Part shown: positions 15,659-23,224 of the stretch, one piece after another
Layout of the letters: every line of letters begins with the position of its first letter
How positions within the stretch are numbered: position 1 is the stretch's first letter
NCBI RefSeq assembly: GCF_943181415.1
Contig: NZ_CALPBZ010000005.1
Span: 372,001-436,000 of the forward strand
Direction of reading: 5' to 3'
DNA from: Microbacterium sp. Marseille-Q6648
Lineage (GTDB): Bacteria > Actinomycetota > Actinomycetes > Actinomycetales > Microbacteriaceae
Length of the DNA stretch: 64,000 nucleotides
The notes under the pieces: model-generated
Told to the model about the DNA's origin: nothing
What the model saw: only the letters and a program-made list of their open reading frames with translations
The model's database searches: none
Translations under genes and position numbers: made by a program

Positions 15659-16664
15659 CCCTGAATCCCTGACCCTGGACAGCGTCTCCCTGCTGTTGGT
15701 GTGGACCGCGATCGCCGTGTACCTGCTGGCCTTCGTCGCCTACGCGGTTGACCTCGCGCAACGCTCAGTACGCCGCGACGAACCTCAGCGGGTGCCCGCG
15801 CTCGTGACCGCGGGCGGCGCAGACACGCCGAGCGCCGGCGACGAACGCGCCGAGCTGAATGAGGTCCGCGCCCGGCCGGGCCAGCGGCAACGTCTGCTCT
15901 GGGCACGCATCGGCACCGTGCTTACCGGGTTCGCGTTCATCTTCCATCTCGCCGGCACCATCGGGCGAGGACTCGCCGCAGAACGAGTCCCGTGGGCGAA
16001 CATGTACGAGTTCGCGCTCACCGGGACTTTGCTGATCGTCGCGGTCTACCTAGCCGTGCTCCGCCGATACGATCTACGCTTCCTGGGCTCGTTCCTCATC
16101 GGTATGGTCGCGTTGCTCCTGGGCGGTGCGACCTTGGCGTTCTACGTCGAAGTCACCCCGCTGATGGACCCCCTCAAGAGCGTCTGGCTCGTCATCCACG
16201 TTTTCGTCGCCTCCCTCGGCACCGCCCTGTTCGCGATTTCCTGCGGCCTCTCCGCCACACAACTGCTCCAGTCCCGCCGCGAACGACGGGCCGCAGCGCA
16301 GGGGGAGGACACTCAAGCGGCCCGGTCGGGCTACCTGCGCACGCTGCCGACCGCCGACACGCTGGAATCCCTGGCCTACCGGTTCGCGATTGTGGGGTTC
16401 ATCTTTTGGACCTTCACTCTCATTGCTGGTTCGATCTGGGCAAACGACTCCTGGGGCCGGTATTGGGGGTTCGACACAAAGGAGGTTTGGACCTTCGTGA
16501 TCTGGGTGCTCTATGCCGGATACATCCACGCCCGCGCGACACGAGGCTGGCGCGGTACCCGATCGGCGTGGCTGTCGATCATCGGGTTCACCGCCGTCCT
16601 GTTCAACTTCACCATCGTCAACATGTTCTTCAAAGGCCTGCACGCCTACTCCGGCCTCAGCTGA
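15651..16664 (+). CDS. ccsA: CcsA/ResC cytochrome c synthase heme-handling subunit
   Basis: This 337-residue membrane protein presents heme to apocytochrome c together with ResB. The tryptophan-rich WWD signature is present as DSWGRYWGFDTKEVWTFV near residue 275, with Phe in place of the usual third Trp-rich position. Conserved histidines are seen in IFHLAGT, LVIHVFVAS and GYIHARATRGW. The ATG at 15651 is preferred over the adjacent GTG at 15648 because GAGGAG lies six bases upstream. It overlaps the end of lnt. The corresponding cluster A gene would lie to the left of the window. Confidence 0.92.
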   Translation: MPDPESLTLDSVSLLLVWTAIAVYLLAFVAYAVDLAQRSVRRDEPQRVPALVTAGGADTPSAGDERAELNEVRARPGQRQRLLWARIGTVLTGFAFIFHLAGTIGRGLAAERVPWANMYEFALTGTLLIVAVYLAVLRRYDLRFLGSFLIGMVALLLGGATLAFYVEVTPLMDPLKSVWLVIHVFVASLGTALFAISCGLSATQLLQSRRERRAAAQGEDTQAARSGYLRTLPTADTLESLAYRFAIVGFIFWTFTLIAGSIWANDSWGRYWGFDTKEVWTFVIWVLYAGYIHARATRGWRGTRSAWLSIIGFTAVLFNFTIVNMFFKGLHAYSGLS

Positions 16665-16703
16665 CGACCAACGACCGCTCGACCATAAAGGACTCACCCC
16701 TCC

Positions 16704-16814
16704 ATGCCCACACCATTGCTCGACCCCGGTTGGTATCCGCGTCCGCCGGCGGCGACGTACACCCGCCCTCGCCACGGCGTGTCCTCGGTCTCCGACGTGC
16801 GAAGCACACGATGA
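16704..16814 (+). CDS. Possible 36-residue proline-rich peptide upstream of lspA
   Basis: An ATG at 16704 opens a frame of 36 codons (MPTPLLDPGWYPRPP at its start) that ends in a TGA overlapping the ATG of lspA by ATGA. An AAAGGA lies about eleven bases upstream. The junction is the same type as at all other genes of this operon, which argues for real translation and coupling. The composition is rich in Pro and Arg, and no family is recognised. The peptide may only serve to couple translation. There is no equivalent in cluster A. Confidence 0.35.
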   Translation: MPTPLLDPGWYPRPPAATYTRPRHGVSSVSDVRSTR

Positions 16815-17332
16815 ACGGCGGTCGAAGCCGGAGACTGGCCGTCGCGTGCCTGGTCGCACTGGCCATGGCTGTCGTCGACCAGGGTACGAAGGCCATCGCG
16901 CTCGCACAGCTGAGCGAGCAAGAACGAATTCCGCTGATCGGCGACCTACTGGGGTTGCAACTCGCCTTCAACCCCGGGACCGTCATGTCTCTCGGCTCGA
17001 ACAGCACCTGGGTGTTCACTGTGATCGGGATCGTGGCGGGGATCGCGCTGTTCTATGCCGCATGGCGGGCGACATCCACGGCATGGGCGGTCGCAATCGG
17101 ATTCGTCTGGGGTGGAGCAATCGGCAACCTCATCGACCGCCTCTTCGCCCCTCCCGGGTTCGGCCGCGGCCACGTCACCGACTTCCTCGCCTATGGCAAC
17201 CTCTTCATCGGAAACATCGCCGACATCGCCATCGGAATCGGCGTCGGACTCGGCATCCTCCAGGTGCTCCTCAGCCACCGGTCCCAGACGCGCAGCGAAC
17301 ACCCGGGGGCAACCTCCCCCCAGGAGAAGTGA
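16811..17332 (+). CDS. lspA: Lipoprotein signal peptidase, cluster B
   Basis: This 173-residue LspA has MAVVDQGTKAIALAQL, QLAFNPGTVMSLG, GGAIGNLIDRLFAPPGFG with the first catalytic aspartate and FIGNIADIAIGIG with the second. It is close to the cluster A copy, including the motif GRGHVTDFLAY after the first aspartate. The chosen ATG has GAAG at a suitable distance and opens just where the family homology begins. It is the last plus-strand gene of the redox operon and would process the TlpA-like lipoprotein. Confidence 0.92.
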   Translation: MNGGRSRRLAVACLVALAMAVVDQGTKAIALAQLSEQERIPLIGDLLGLQLAFNPGTVMSLGSNSTWVFTVIGIVAGIALFYAAWRATSTAWAVAIGFVWGGAIGNLIDRLFAPPGFGRGHVTDFLAYGNLFIGNIADIAIGIGVGLGILQVLLSHRSQTRSEHPGATSPQEK

Positions 17333-17359
17333 CTTCGGCCCGATTACAGGTCATCCGGG

Positions 17360-17938
17360 TTAGACGATGCTCGCCAGCACATTCAGACGGAACTGCGCGA
17401 GCACCGCGACAACCAGGTAAGCGGCGAGCGTCACGAGCGTGATCCACGGCCACAACACCGCACCAACCCGCCGTGCCCGTTGACCGAAGACGCCCTCGCG
17501 CAGGTTCCGGACCGTCACGATGAAAAACAGGGGGAGCGTCGCCAGCCACACCACAAGACACCAGGGGCAGAGCGTCCCCAGCACATAAATGCTTTGCCCG
17601 ATCAGCCACACCACGAACGCAAACGCACCCGCGACACCGATATTGAACAGCATCCAGAACCAGCGAGCGAAGTGCGGTACCGCCCACAGCGCGACTCCGA
17701 CGCACACCACGAGCGCGAACCCGACCAGTCCGAGGAACGGATTGGGAACCCCAAACGCGGCCCCTTGAGCGCTCTCGAGGTTCGCAGAGCACTGCACCAG
17801 CACGGAGAAGTCGCAACTGAGGCCCGCATCGGGGCTCGTCAGCTTTTCGATCTTCTCAACGGACAGGGCCATCGATGCCGTCAACCCGACGGCGCCACAC
17901 AGCGCGAGGAACAAGCCGAAGAAGAATTCACGGCGCAT
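17360..17938 (-). CDS. Vitamin K epoxide reductase (VKOR) family thiol oxidase
   Basis: Bacterial VKOR re-oxidises DsbA-like proteins using quinones and so replaces DsbB. The protein has five membrane segments, the loop cysteine pair in LSCDFSVLVQCSANLES near residue 45 and the active-site CxxC in LGTLCPWCLVVWLAT near residue 125. The fit with the two DsbA-like proteins of the island is good. Two starts are possible, ATG at 17938 (192 residues, used here) or TTG at 17950. It is read convergently to lspA and divergently from cmtR, so its promoter probably shares the metal-responsive intergenic region 17,951-18,017. Confidence 0.92.
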   Translation of the reverse strand: MRREFFFGLFLALCGAVGLTASMALSVEKIEKLTSPDAGLSCDFSVLVQCSANLESAQGAAFGVPNPFLGLVGFALVVCVGVALWAVPHFARWFWMLFNIGVAGAFAFVVWLIGQSIYVLGTLCPWCLVVWLATLPLFFIVTVRNLREGVFGQRARRVGAVLWPWITLVTLAAYLVVAVLAQFRLNVLASIV

Positions 17939-18017
17939 GAGCTGGGACAACTTTCACCATCGCTAGATACATACGGAACAGATGGCAATCATACAGTGAT
18001 GCGTGTATGTTCATTGC

Positions 18018-18377
18018 GTGCTGACTATTACCGATCGTCTGGATGTGATGAACCGTCTCGGCCGCGCCATGGCGGACCCGACACGCTCACGCATTCTCAT
18101 GACTCTGCTTGATGGCCCGATCTATCCCGCGGCACTCGCCCGTGAACTGGATCTCAGTCCGTCCAACGTCTCCAACCACCTGACCTGCCTTCGTGACTGT
18201 GGCATCGTTGTTGCGGAGCCCGAGGGTCGCCGAACTCGGTACGAGGTCGCAGATCCCCGTCTCACCCGGGCGCTCACCGCTCTGCTGGACACGACCTTGG
18301 CCGTGGACCATGCAGCCGGGTGCATCGATCCCTCCTGCGCGGCCCCGGAATGCTGCACGACGGAGGCGACGGCATGA
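18018..18377 (+). CDS. cmtR: CmtR-like Cd/Pb-sensing ArsR-family repressor, cluster B
   Basis: This 119-residue repressor carries DVMNRLGRAMADPTRSRIL and SNVSNHLTCLRDCGIVVAE with the CxxxC metal ligands in the recognition helix. Cysteines near the C-terminus (CIDPSC, ECCTTE) could supply the third ligand. GTG at 18018 is selected because the next codons (LTIT) align with the other copy; another GTG lies at 18003. It overlaps the cadD-like gene by ATGA, giving a sensor-exporter pair parallel to cmtR-ATPase in cluster A. Regulation by Cd or Pb is inferred from the family. Confidence 0.93.
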   Translation: MLTITDRLDVMNRLGRAMADPTRSRILMTLLDGPIYPAALARELDLSPSNVSNHLTCLRDCGIVVAEPEGRRTRYEVADPRLTRALTALLDTTLAVDHAAGCIDPSCAAPECCTTEATA

Positions 18378-18979
18378 TCTTCCTCTCCATACTGCAAGCG
18401 ATCGGCCTGTTCATTGTCACGAACATCGACGACATCATTGTGCTCTCGCTGTTCTTCGCCCGTGGCGCGGGACAACGGGGCACGACCGCTCGAATCCTGG
18501 TCGGGCAGTATCTGGGATTCGCAGGCATTCTCGGCGCGGCTGTACTCGTAGCTCTCGGCGCCGGAGCATTCCTGCCTCCAGAGGTCATCCCCTACTTCGG
18601 TCTGATCCCGTTGGGCCTGGGACTATGGGCGGCCTGGCAGGCATGGCGTCGACGTCACGACGACGACGATGACGATGAGGGCAAGATCGAGGGTAAAAAG
18701 GTCGCGGTCTGGGCCGTAGCGGGTGTCACCTTCGCAAACGGCGGGGACAACATCGGGGTCTACGTGCCGGTCTTCTTGAGTGTGGGACCCGCCGCCGTGG
18801 TCGCCTACTGTGTAGTGTTCCTCGCGCTCGTCGCAGTCCTGGTGTACGTAGCCAAGTTCATCGCTACCCGACGTCCGATCGCGGAAATCCTGGAGCGCTG
18901 GGAGCACACCCTGTTCCCGATCGTTCTGATCGGCCTCGGCATCTTCATCCTGATCAGTGGCGGCGCATTCGGGCTCTGA
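18374..18979 (+). CDS. cadD: CadD-type cadmium resistance transporter
   Basis: This 201-residue membrane protein of the LysE superfamily has about five hydrophobic segments. The conserved stretches are LFIVTNIDDIIVLSLFF near residue 15 and FANGGDNIGVYVPVF near residue 125. The acidic run DDDDDDEG in the cytoplasmic loop may bind cations. CadD proteins confer modest Cd or Zn resistance. Its gene directly follows cmtR, so it should be derepressed by the same metal. No hairpin terminator with a T-run is evident in the 65 bases before the convergent P450 gene. Confidence 0.9.
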   Translation: MIFLSILQAIGLFIVTNIDDIIVLSLFFARGAGQRGTTARILVGQYLGFAGILGAAVLVALGAGAFLPPEVIPYFGLIPLGLGLWAAWQAWRRRHDDDDDDEGKIEGKKVAVWAVAGVTFANGGDNIGVYVPVFLSVGPAAVVAYCVVFLALVAVLVYVAKFIATRRPIAEILERWEHTLFPIVLIGLGIFILISGGAFGL

Positions 18980-19044
18980 TCACCAAAAGGAAGCAGGCCG
19001 AGCCGGGGACCTACGTTCCGATCATGAGCGTTCACCCGCAGTGG

Positions 19045-20265
19045 TTAGACGGGAATGAGCACAAACCCGTCCTCGGGTTGCGCCGGGAATCGCCGCAGGT
19101 CGACTCGAAAGTCCTGGCCGGGGACTGTGTACTCCGCAGTGGCCAGCCGTCCCACAGCGGAAGCGAGGAGGTCTACCGTCGCCGGTTCGCCCGGGCAGCG
19201 GTGGCCGTCCTCGTAAAAACCACCGCCTTGCGGCACAAGCGCGTTGTGGTGCGGCTCACCCGACATGAACCGGGTGGGAGCAAAGGTGCACGGATTTGGC
19301 CAGAGCTGAGGATCACGATTGGTGGCGAAAAGATCAAGGATCACCCAATCACCGCGCCTAAAACGGACACCGTCCCATTCCACATCGCGTGCGGCGGTCC
19401 CGCCGACCACGGGGAAAAACGGCGTAGTGCGGCGCACTTCCTGGGCGAAGGCGAGTCGGGACTCCTCGTTCTCGGCGACACGCGAGCGCCATTCGGGATG
19501 AAGATGCAACGCGAGAGCCGCGAACATGATGAAGCGCGCGATCGCAACGGTGGGTCGAAGCAGGTTTAGGAACTCCACGGCTGCAGTACGCTCGTCGAGC
19601 GACTGACCGTCTGCGTCCCGATGGCCTGCCACCCTGGCCGCGATGGTCTCCGGCGGCGCGTCGCGAAGCACCTGTCGCGCCCATGCTTCCGTGCGCAGCC
19701 GGAGCGCCCGTCCTCGCAGGTTTCGTGGCCCGAAGGAACCTGCGCCATCGATCATCCCTGCAAATTCGGACGCTCTTCGATCAAGGTCGCGGCCGCTGAG
19801 CGGAGTACCCGCCCAAGTGCACACCCCAGCGGTCAGAGCGCGCCCAGCCAACTCCAGCAGAGATACGCGGTTTCCGGACGCCGCGGCCCATTCTTTCTGC
19901 CACGCCTCCGCGACATGGCAATCCAGATCGAGGCGAGCTGACGCATCGAGCACGTCAATGAAAAGTGCCTTCCGATTCCGGTGCTCGCCCCCGGTGAGGG
20001 TCTGCACGCTTCCTTCGTCCTGCAATGAGTGCTTCACCGAGCGAGGCATCGCCCGATCCCGAGTAAATCGGTCACCCTCGTAGAAGAAGCGCACCCAGCC
20101 GCTGCCGCGGGCGAAAATCACACGTCTCCCGATCAGGCGAGTCGTGAACGCATCGCGTCCCACCGCATCGAACCCGTGCTGCCCGAACGCGTATCCGCGC
20201 ACGAGGAACTCGAGCGTTCGATCGACGGGAAGAACGGGAAGCGCAGATCTCCTGTCCTCGGGCAT
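19045..20265 (-). CDS. CYP152-type fatty acid peroxygenase P450
   Basis: CYP152 enzymes hydroxylate or decarboxylate fatty acids with hydrogen peroxide and need no electron-transfer partner. The 406-residue protein has the heme-ligand region QGGGFYEDGHRCPGE near residue 360 and the family's FLNLLRPTVAIARF near residue 240, in which Arg-Pro replaces the usual acid-alcohol pair and binds the substrate carboxylate. No ferredoxin or reductase gene is adjacent, as expected for a peroxygenase. It stands alone on the minus strand, convergent to cadD. Its place between the metal cluster and the conjugation remnants suggests cargo; it might also consume peroxide under metal stress, which is speculation. 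Confidence 0.9.
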   Translation of the reverse strand: MPEDRRSALPVLPVDRTLEFLVRGYAFGQHGFDAVGRDAFTTRLIGRRVIFARGSGWVRFFYEGDRFTRDRAMPRSVKHSLQDEGSVQTLTGGEHRNRKALFIDVLDASARLDLDCHVAEAWQKEWAAASGNRVSLLELAGRALTAGVCTWAGTPLSGRDLDRRASEFAGMIDGAGSFGPRNLRGRALRLRTEAWARQVLRDAPPETIAARVAGHRDADGQSLDERTAAVEFLNLLRPTVAIARFIMFAALALHLHPEWRSRVAENEESRLAFAQEVRRTTPFFPVVGGTAARDVEWDGVRFRRGDWVILDLFATNRDPQLWPNPCTFAPTRFMSGEPHHNALVPQGGGFYEDGHRCPGEPATVDLLASAVGRLATAEYTVPGQDFRVDLRRFPAQPEDGFVLIPV

Positions 20266-20510
20266 GCTCTAACGGTATTCACGAAGTTGTTTGTGGCAAG
20301 GGACTTGACCTCCGCACTGCCGGGTGCTGCACCCGGCAGTGCCGGAAACGATCGATTCTGAGCAGGCCGAGCAACGCGCGGTGCGGGCCGCGAGATGTCG
20401 GGGAGGCTCCGGTGCTCAAAACCCTTGTCGAAACCCCATTCTGTGCAAAACCTCCACTATAGGTTTTTGAGCAAGTCGGGTAGACCAGAAGAGTAAGCAG
20501 GGAGGTCACG
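20266..20510. promoter_or_regulatory. Intergenic region with a 13-bp perfect stem-loop and a distant dyad
   Basis: No gene is seen in these 245 bases between the P450 and antitoxin genes, which point away from each other. At 20314-20342 GCACTGCCGGGTG and CACCCGGCAGTGC pair perfectly around a 3-base loop, about 50 bases upstream of the P450 start. At 20414-20421 and 20465-20472 the octamers GCTCAAAA and TTTTGAGC form a wide dyad, inside which AAAACCT and AGGTTTT form another. These are likely operator or promoter elements for the two divergent genes. No T-run follows the first hairpin in either direction. Confidence 0.5.
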
Positions 20511-20729
20511 ATGAGCGATCCGCGCATCGGCGGTTCGGCAATCGCCGCGCCTGGGCTCGAGCGGCCGATCGACGTGGGAAACGTCATGGCCGAAATCGAG
20601 AAGGGTCAGCAGCTCGCCGGCCACTTCCCGGATGCCGGCGCATTCGCCCGGGCGCGGCGCGTGCTGGTGGGGGAGATCTCCGAAGAAGACGCGATGCGAG
20701 AGATTCGCCAGGCGTTCCACCAGGCGTGA
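20511..20729 (+). CDS. VbhA-like antitoxin of a Fic system
   Basis: This 72-residue protein has a C-terminal segment FARARRVLVGEISEEDAMREI that matches the helical hairpin of VbhA-family antitoxins. GGGAGGT lies at a good distance before the ATG. The S/TxxxEG inhibitory motif of Fic antitoxins is not obvious here; EIEKG near residue 30 is the nearest. The gene overlaps by GTGA a short frame that looks like the beginning of a Fic toxin, the arrangement expected for an antitoxin-toxin operon. The toxin is now lost, so this is an orphan antitoxin. Confidence 0.65.
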   Translation: MSDPRIGGSAIAAPGLERPIDVGNVMAEIEKGQQLAGHFPDAGAFARARRVLVGEISEEDAMREIRQAFHQA

Positions 20730-20815
20730 GCGTCGACGACAAGTACACCTACCCCGGTTCCGGGGGAGTGCCGCGCGACATCACAGCCTTCCCTGGTGCT
20801 GACGGCGGCGAGTAG
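20726..20815 (+). pseudogene. Truncated N-terminus of a Fic-family toxin
   Basis: From the GTG that overlaps the antitoxin stop, 29 codons are read and begin VSVDDKYTYPGSGGVPRD. Fic proteins of actinobacteria commonly begin with a Y-x-YPG segment of this kind shortly after the start, before the Fic helices. The Fic motif HPFxxGNGR is not found anywhere downstream. The frame then runs into a stop at the edge of a long inverted repeat. The identification rests on a short segment plus operon position and is therefore moderate. Confidence 0.5.
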
Positions 20816-20850
20816 CCCTATTCTCCAACAGCTTGTTGGAGAATAGGGCT
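20814..20850. repeat. Perfect 17-bp inverted repeat with a 3-base centre
   Basis: The arm AGCCCTATTCTCCAACA (20814-20830) is exactly complementary to TGTTGGAGAATAGGGCT (20834-20850), with GCT between. It overlaps the stop codon of the Fic stump and lies 19 bases before the second antitoxin, whose GAGGAG ribosome site follows it. No T-run follows on either strand, so a simple terminator is unlikely. It may be an autoregulatory operator for the antitoxin, or mark the endpoint of the deletion that removed the toxin. Confidence 0.7.
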
Positions 20851-20869
20851 CAGACTCGAGAGGAGCGCT

Positions 20870-21073
20870 ATGAGCATCAAGAAGAGCGACATCTCGGCAA
20901 GCGAGCGCGAGTTGCGCAAACGGACGGTGGCCGACGCCGCCCACAGCTCCGCGATGGAGGGGCTCACCGCCGGCGCCGAGTACCGCGCCGACGCAGTCGC
21001 CTATGCTGCGGGAGAGTTCGATGTCGACGAGCTGGGACGCCGCACCCGGACTCGATGGGGTTTGCCCGCGTAA
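20870..21073 (+). CDS. Second VbhA-like antitoxin with intact inhibitory motif
   Basis: This 67-residue protein shows the Fic-inhibitory motif S-x-x-x-E-G in AAHSSAMEGLTAG near residue 27, followed by YAAGEFDVDELGRRTRTRWG, the C-terminal hairpin of VbhA-type antitoxins. In VbhT/VbhA the Glu of this motif blocks ATP positioning in the toxin. GAGGAG precedes the ATG. No toxin gene follows; 16 bases after the stop the convergent TrbL-like gene ends. It is an orphan antitoxin, possibly kept to neutralise Fic toxins of related elements. Confidence 0.75.
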   Translation: MSIKKSDISASERELRKRTVADAAHSSAMEGLTAGAEYRADAVAYAAGEFDVDELGRRTRTRWGLPA

Positions 21074-21089
21074 TCGAACAGGCGGGTCA

Positions 21090-22532
21090 TCAGCTTGGAC
21101 CCCCTGACCCGCTCGGCCCGTCCTCTGCTTCGTCGGACAGTCGTTGCTTCGCCTTTGTCGCTGCACTCCCGACCGCGGCGGAGGCTGTGGCGACCATTGC
21201 GACCGGGGCCGCAGCAGCTGCGCCTCCAGCAGCGGCTTTCGCTCCGCCGCCTGCGGCGGCGCTAGATCCCGTCTTCGCAGCGCTCGCGGCCCCGGTCGGC
21301 GGCGTGGCCGCTCCCGCGGATTGTGACGCGAGCGGTGAGTGTGCCGACGCCCGCCCTCCGGCGCGTGCACCCGACGGCATCACGTGGCTAGCGGCGATCA
21401 AGGCGCTGCCTGCGCCTCCCCCGCCTGTCTGGCTCGAGATCACCGGAACCAGAAACCTCATCATCGCCGGAAGCGCCACAAGCGCCATGCCCATAAGAGC
21501 CACCCCGGCGATGTTTGCCCAGATCCCGGTCGGGTCAGCGGTCGGGCTATCGTCACGCAACAATCTGAACGCCATCGCGTAGATGATCGCCGCCGCCGGC
21601 TTATATGCGATGAACGCGAGCAACCACGCAATCGTCTTCTGAAACCAAGCTCGCCCGATGTCGGTATTCGTAGCGCTTGCCGCGAGGGGTAGGACTCCGG
21701 CTAGGAGGACGAGCATCGCGCCACGCAGAACCAGAAGTCCTACCTGGATGATCGCCGCGATGAGCGCGAGTGCTCCCACCACGATGAAGATCAGTAGGCC
21801 GGCGCCACCGGTCGCCGCGTTGGATGCTCCGATCATCAGTTTGAGGCTCTCGTCGACAGTCGAGCCCTCGGCGGCACCCGCCATAACTTCGGATGCGATG
21901 AGGTCTGCGATGCGCACGAGCATTGCGACACCTACGAGCCCGCCGGCCGACACCAACGCGAGGGTTAGCAACGACCCAAGCGCCTTCCGGGCGCCCTCCG
22001 CGCGCTGCTCCCAGGCCATTCGCGCTCCACCAATGATCAATCCGAGCACGGCGAGGGCAGCAACAACTCCGCTTATCGATTGCTGCACATATGCGACGGC
22101 TGGGGCAGCCAAGTTTCTCCCGCCCACACGGAGGAGTGCGGCAATAATTGCTCCCGCACCGCCAATCAGGAGCACCCCCAGTCCAATTGACCCGAGCCGA
22201 CTGAATCGATCACCGTATCGCGTGCGCAGACCCATCGACCCGCCGTAAGCAATGAGCGAAAGGACGCACAGGACGAGTCCAAGCCACATGGCCCACCCGA
22301 GAAAGGTTTGCAATCCCGCGTCTGCCGACGATGGAGCGGCGACGCCGCTAGCCGACACGAGGTTCGGCGTCGGAATCGTGATCCACATTGAGGCAAGCGA
22401 CTGGACCATTTGTAGGAGTCCGTCAGCGATCGCGCCCCCGATCGCTTCCAGCGTCTTTCCAGTCGCGCTGTTGGCCCACTCGCCGATGATATTACCGACG
22501 CCGCATGCCCAGTCACCGAAGTCGCAGTTCAT
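21090..22532 (-). CDS. TrbL/VirB6-like conjugation membrane protein
   Basis: This 480-residue protein starts MNCDFGDWACGVGN and has a long hydrophobic core with about seven or eight membrane segments (residues about 70-370), including a region that reads LLIFIVVGALALIAAIIQVGLL. The C-terminal 100 residues are Ala/Gly/Ser-rich and probably disordered and exposed. This layout is typical of the TrbL/VirB6-like subunits of actinobacterial conjugative elements, which form the inner-membrane channel. The ATG overlaps the previous stop (ATGA). The other mating-pore genes (VirB4-like ATPase, coupling protein) that normally follow are missing here. Confidence 0.8.
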   Translation of the reverse strand: MNCDFGDWACGVGNIIGEWANSATGKTLEAIGGAIADGLLQMVQSLASMWITIPTPNLVSASGVAAPSSADAGLQTFLGWAMWLGLVLCVLSLIAYGGSMGLRTRYGDRFSRLGSIGLGVLLIGGAGAIIAALLRVGGRNLAAPAVAYVQQSISGVVAALAVLGLIIGGARMAWEQRAEGARKALGSLLTLALVSAGGLVGVAMLVRIADLIASEVMAGAAEGSTVDESLKLMIGASNAATGGAGLLIFIVVGALALIAAIIQVGLLVLRGAMLVLLAGVLPLAASATNTDIGRAWFQKTIAWLLAFIAYKPAAAIIYAMAFRLLRDDSPTADPTGIWANIAGVALMGMALVALPAMMRFLVPVISSQTGGGGAGSALIAASHVMPSGARAGGRASAHSPLASQSAGAATPPTGAASAAKTGSSAAAGGGAKAAAGGAAAAAPVAMVATASAAVGSAATKAKQRLSDEAEDGPSGSGGPS

Positions 22533-23224
22533 GAGCCTGCGCTCCAGGGCGTCGTTCCGCCGAGATTCGCCACAGGAGAGAGGACGGTGTACGCGCCCGT
22601 GAGCGGGTCCACGACCAACTTCCAGTCCCCGTCGAACCATGCCAGCGGCACGGATCCTTGGATGAGCCGACCGTCCGCGGTGCGGACGACGATTGTAACC
22701 AAGGCTGCGCGTTCGTCTACCTCGTCAACTCGGTAGGCAGCGATCTGGACGGAGTTGTTCGTGCTGCCGCCGGTACCAGTTGCTGCAAGCGCAGCATCTC
22801 GACCAGGTCCCGGCATAGTTGCCTCGGCAGCAAGACGAAGGCGCAGATCGGCGCCCGCTGAACCTTGAATAACGAAGTTGGCTGCAGCCATGACCGCGCC
22901 CGCGGGGGTCGGCGCGAAACAGCGGCGGAACCCGTCCGACTCAATCACTCCCGGCCCAACATCAGCCTGCGAGGGGACATAGGAGGATCCGAGCGGCGAC
23001 CACTTCGTGTCGCCGAGGTCGTCGCCGCTCAACGGCGCGCATATCGCGGAGGCAGCCGATGGAGCGGTCGAGGTGCTGGGCATCCTCTCCTCACCTTGGG
23101 TGCGCAGCCCCTGCATCGTGAAGACGAGCGCGATCGATGCCAACGCTCCGACGAAGACGGCCGAGGCGATCCACGACACAGATCGGAACGGACTTCTTGG
23201 ACCAGTAGTTGTCTTGCGCATCAT
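22529..23224 (-). CDS. Membrane-anchored extracytoplasmic protein of the conjugation operon
   Basis: This 231-residue protein has one membrane helix near residues 15-38 and an external domain with ICAPLSGDDLGDTKW and PLAWFDGDWKLVVDP as recognisable stretches. A bitopic protein with a small C-terminal domain beside a VirB6-like gene resembles VirB8-like scaffold subunits, but the sequence itself does not show a VirB8 motif. It overlaps both neighbours by ATGA. I place it in the mating apparatus by context only. Confidence 0.7.
   Translation of the reverse strand: MMRKTTTGPRSPFRSVSWIASAVFVGALASIALVFTMQGLRTQGEERMPSTSTAPSAASAICAPLSGDDLGDTKWSPLGSSYVPSQADVGPGVIESDGFRRCFAPTPAGAVMAAANFVIQGSAGADLRLRLAAEATMPGPGRDAALAATGTGGSTNNSVQIAAYRVDEVDERAALVTIVVRTADGRLIQGSVPLAWFDGDWKLVVDPLTGAYTVLSPVANLGGTTPWSAGS

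Noticed and set aside
20314-20342. Intrinsic terminator
   Set aside because: A perfect stem, but no T-run follows on either strand and both adjacent genes start, not end, next to it.
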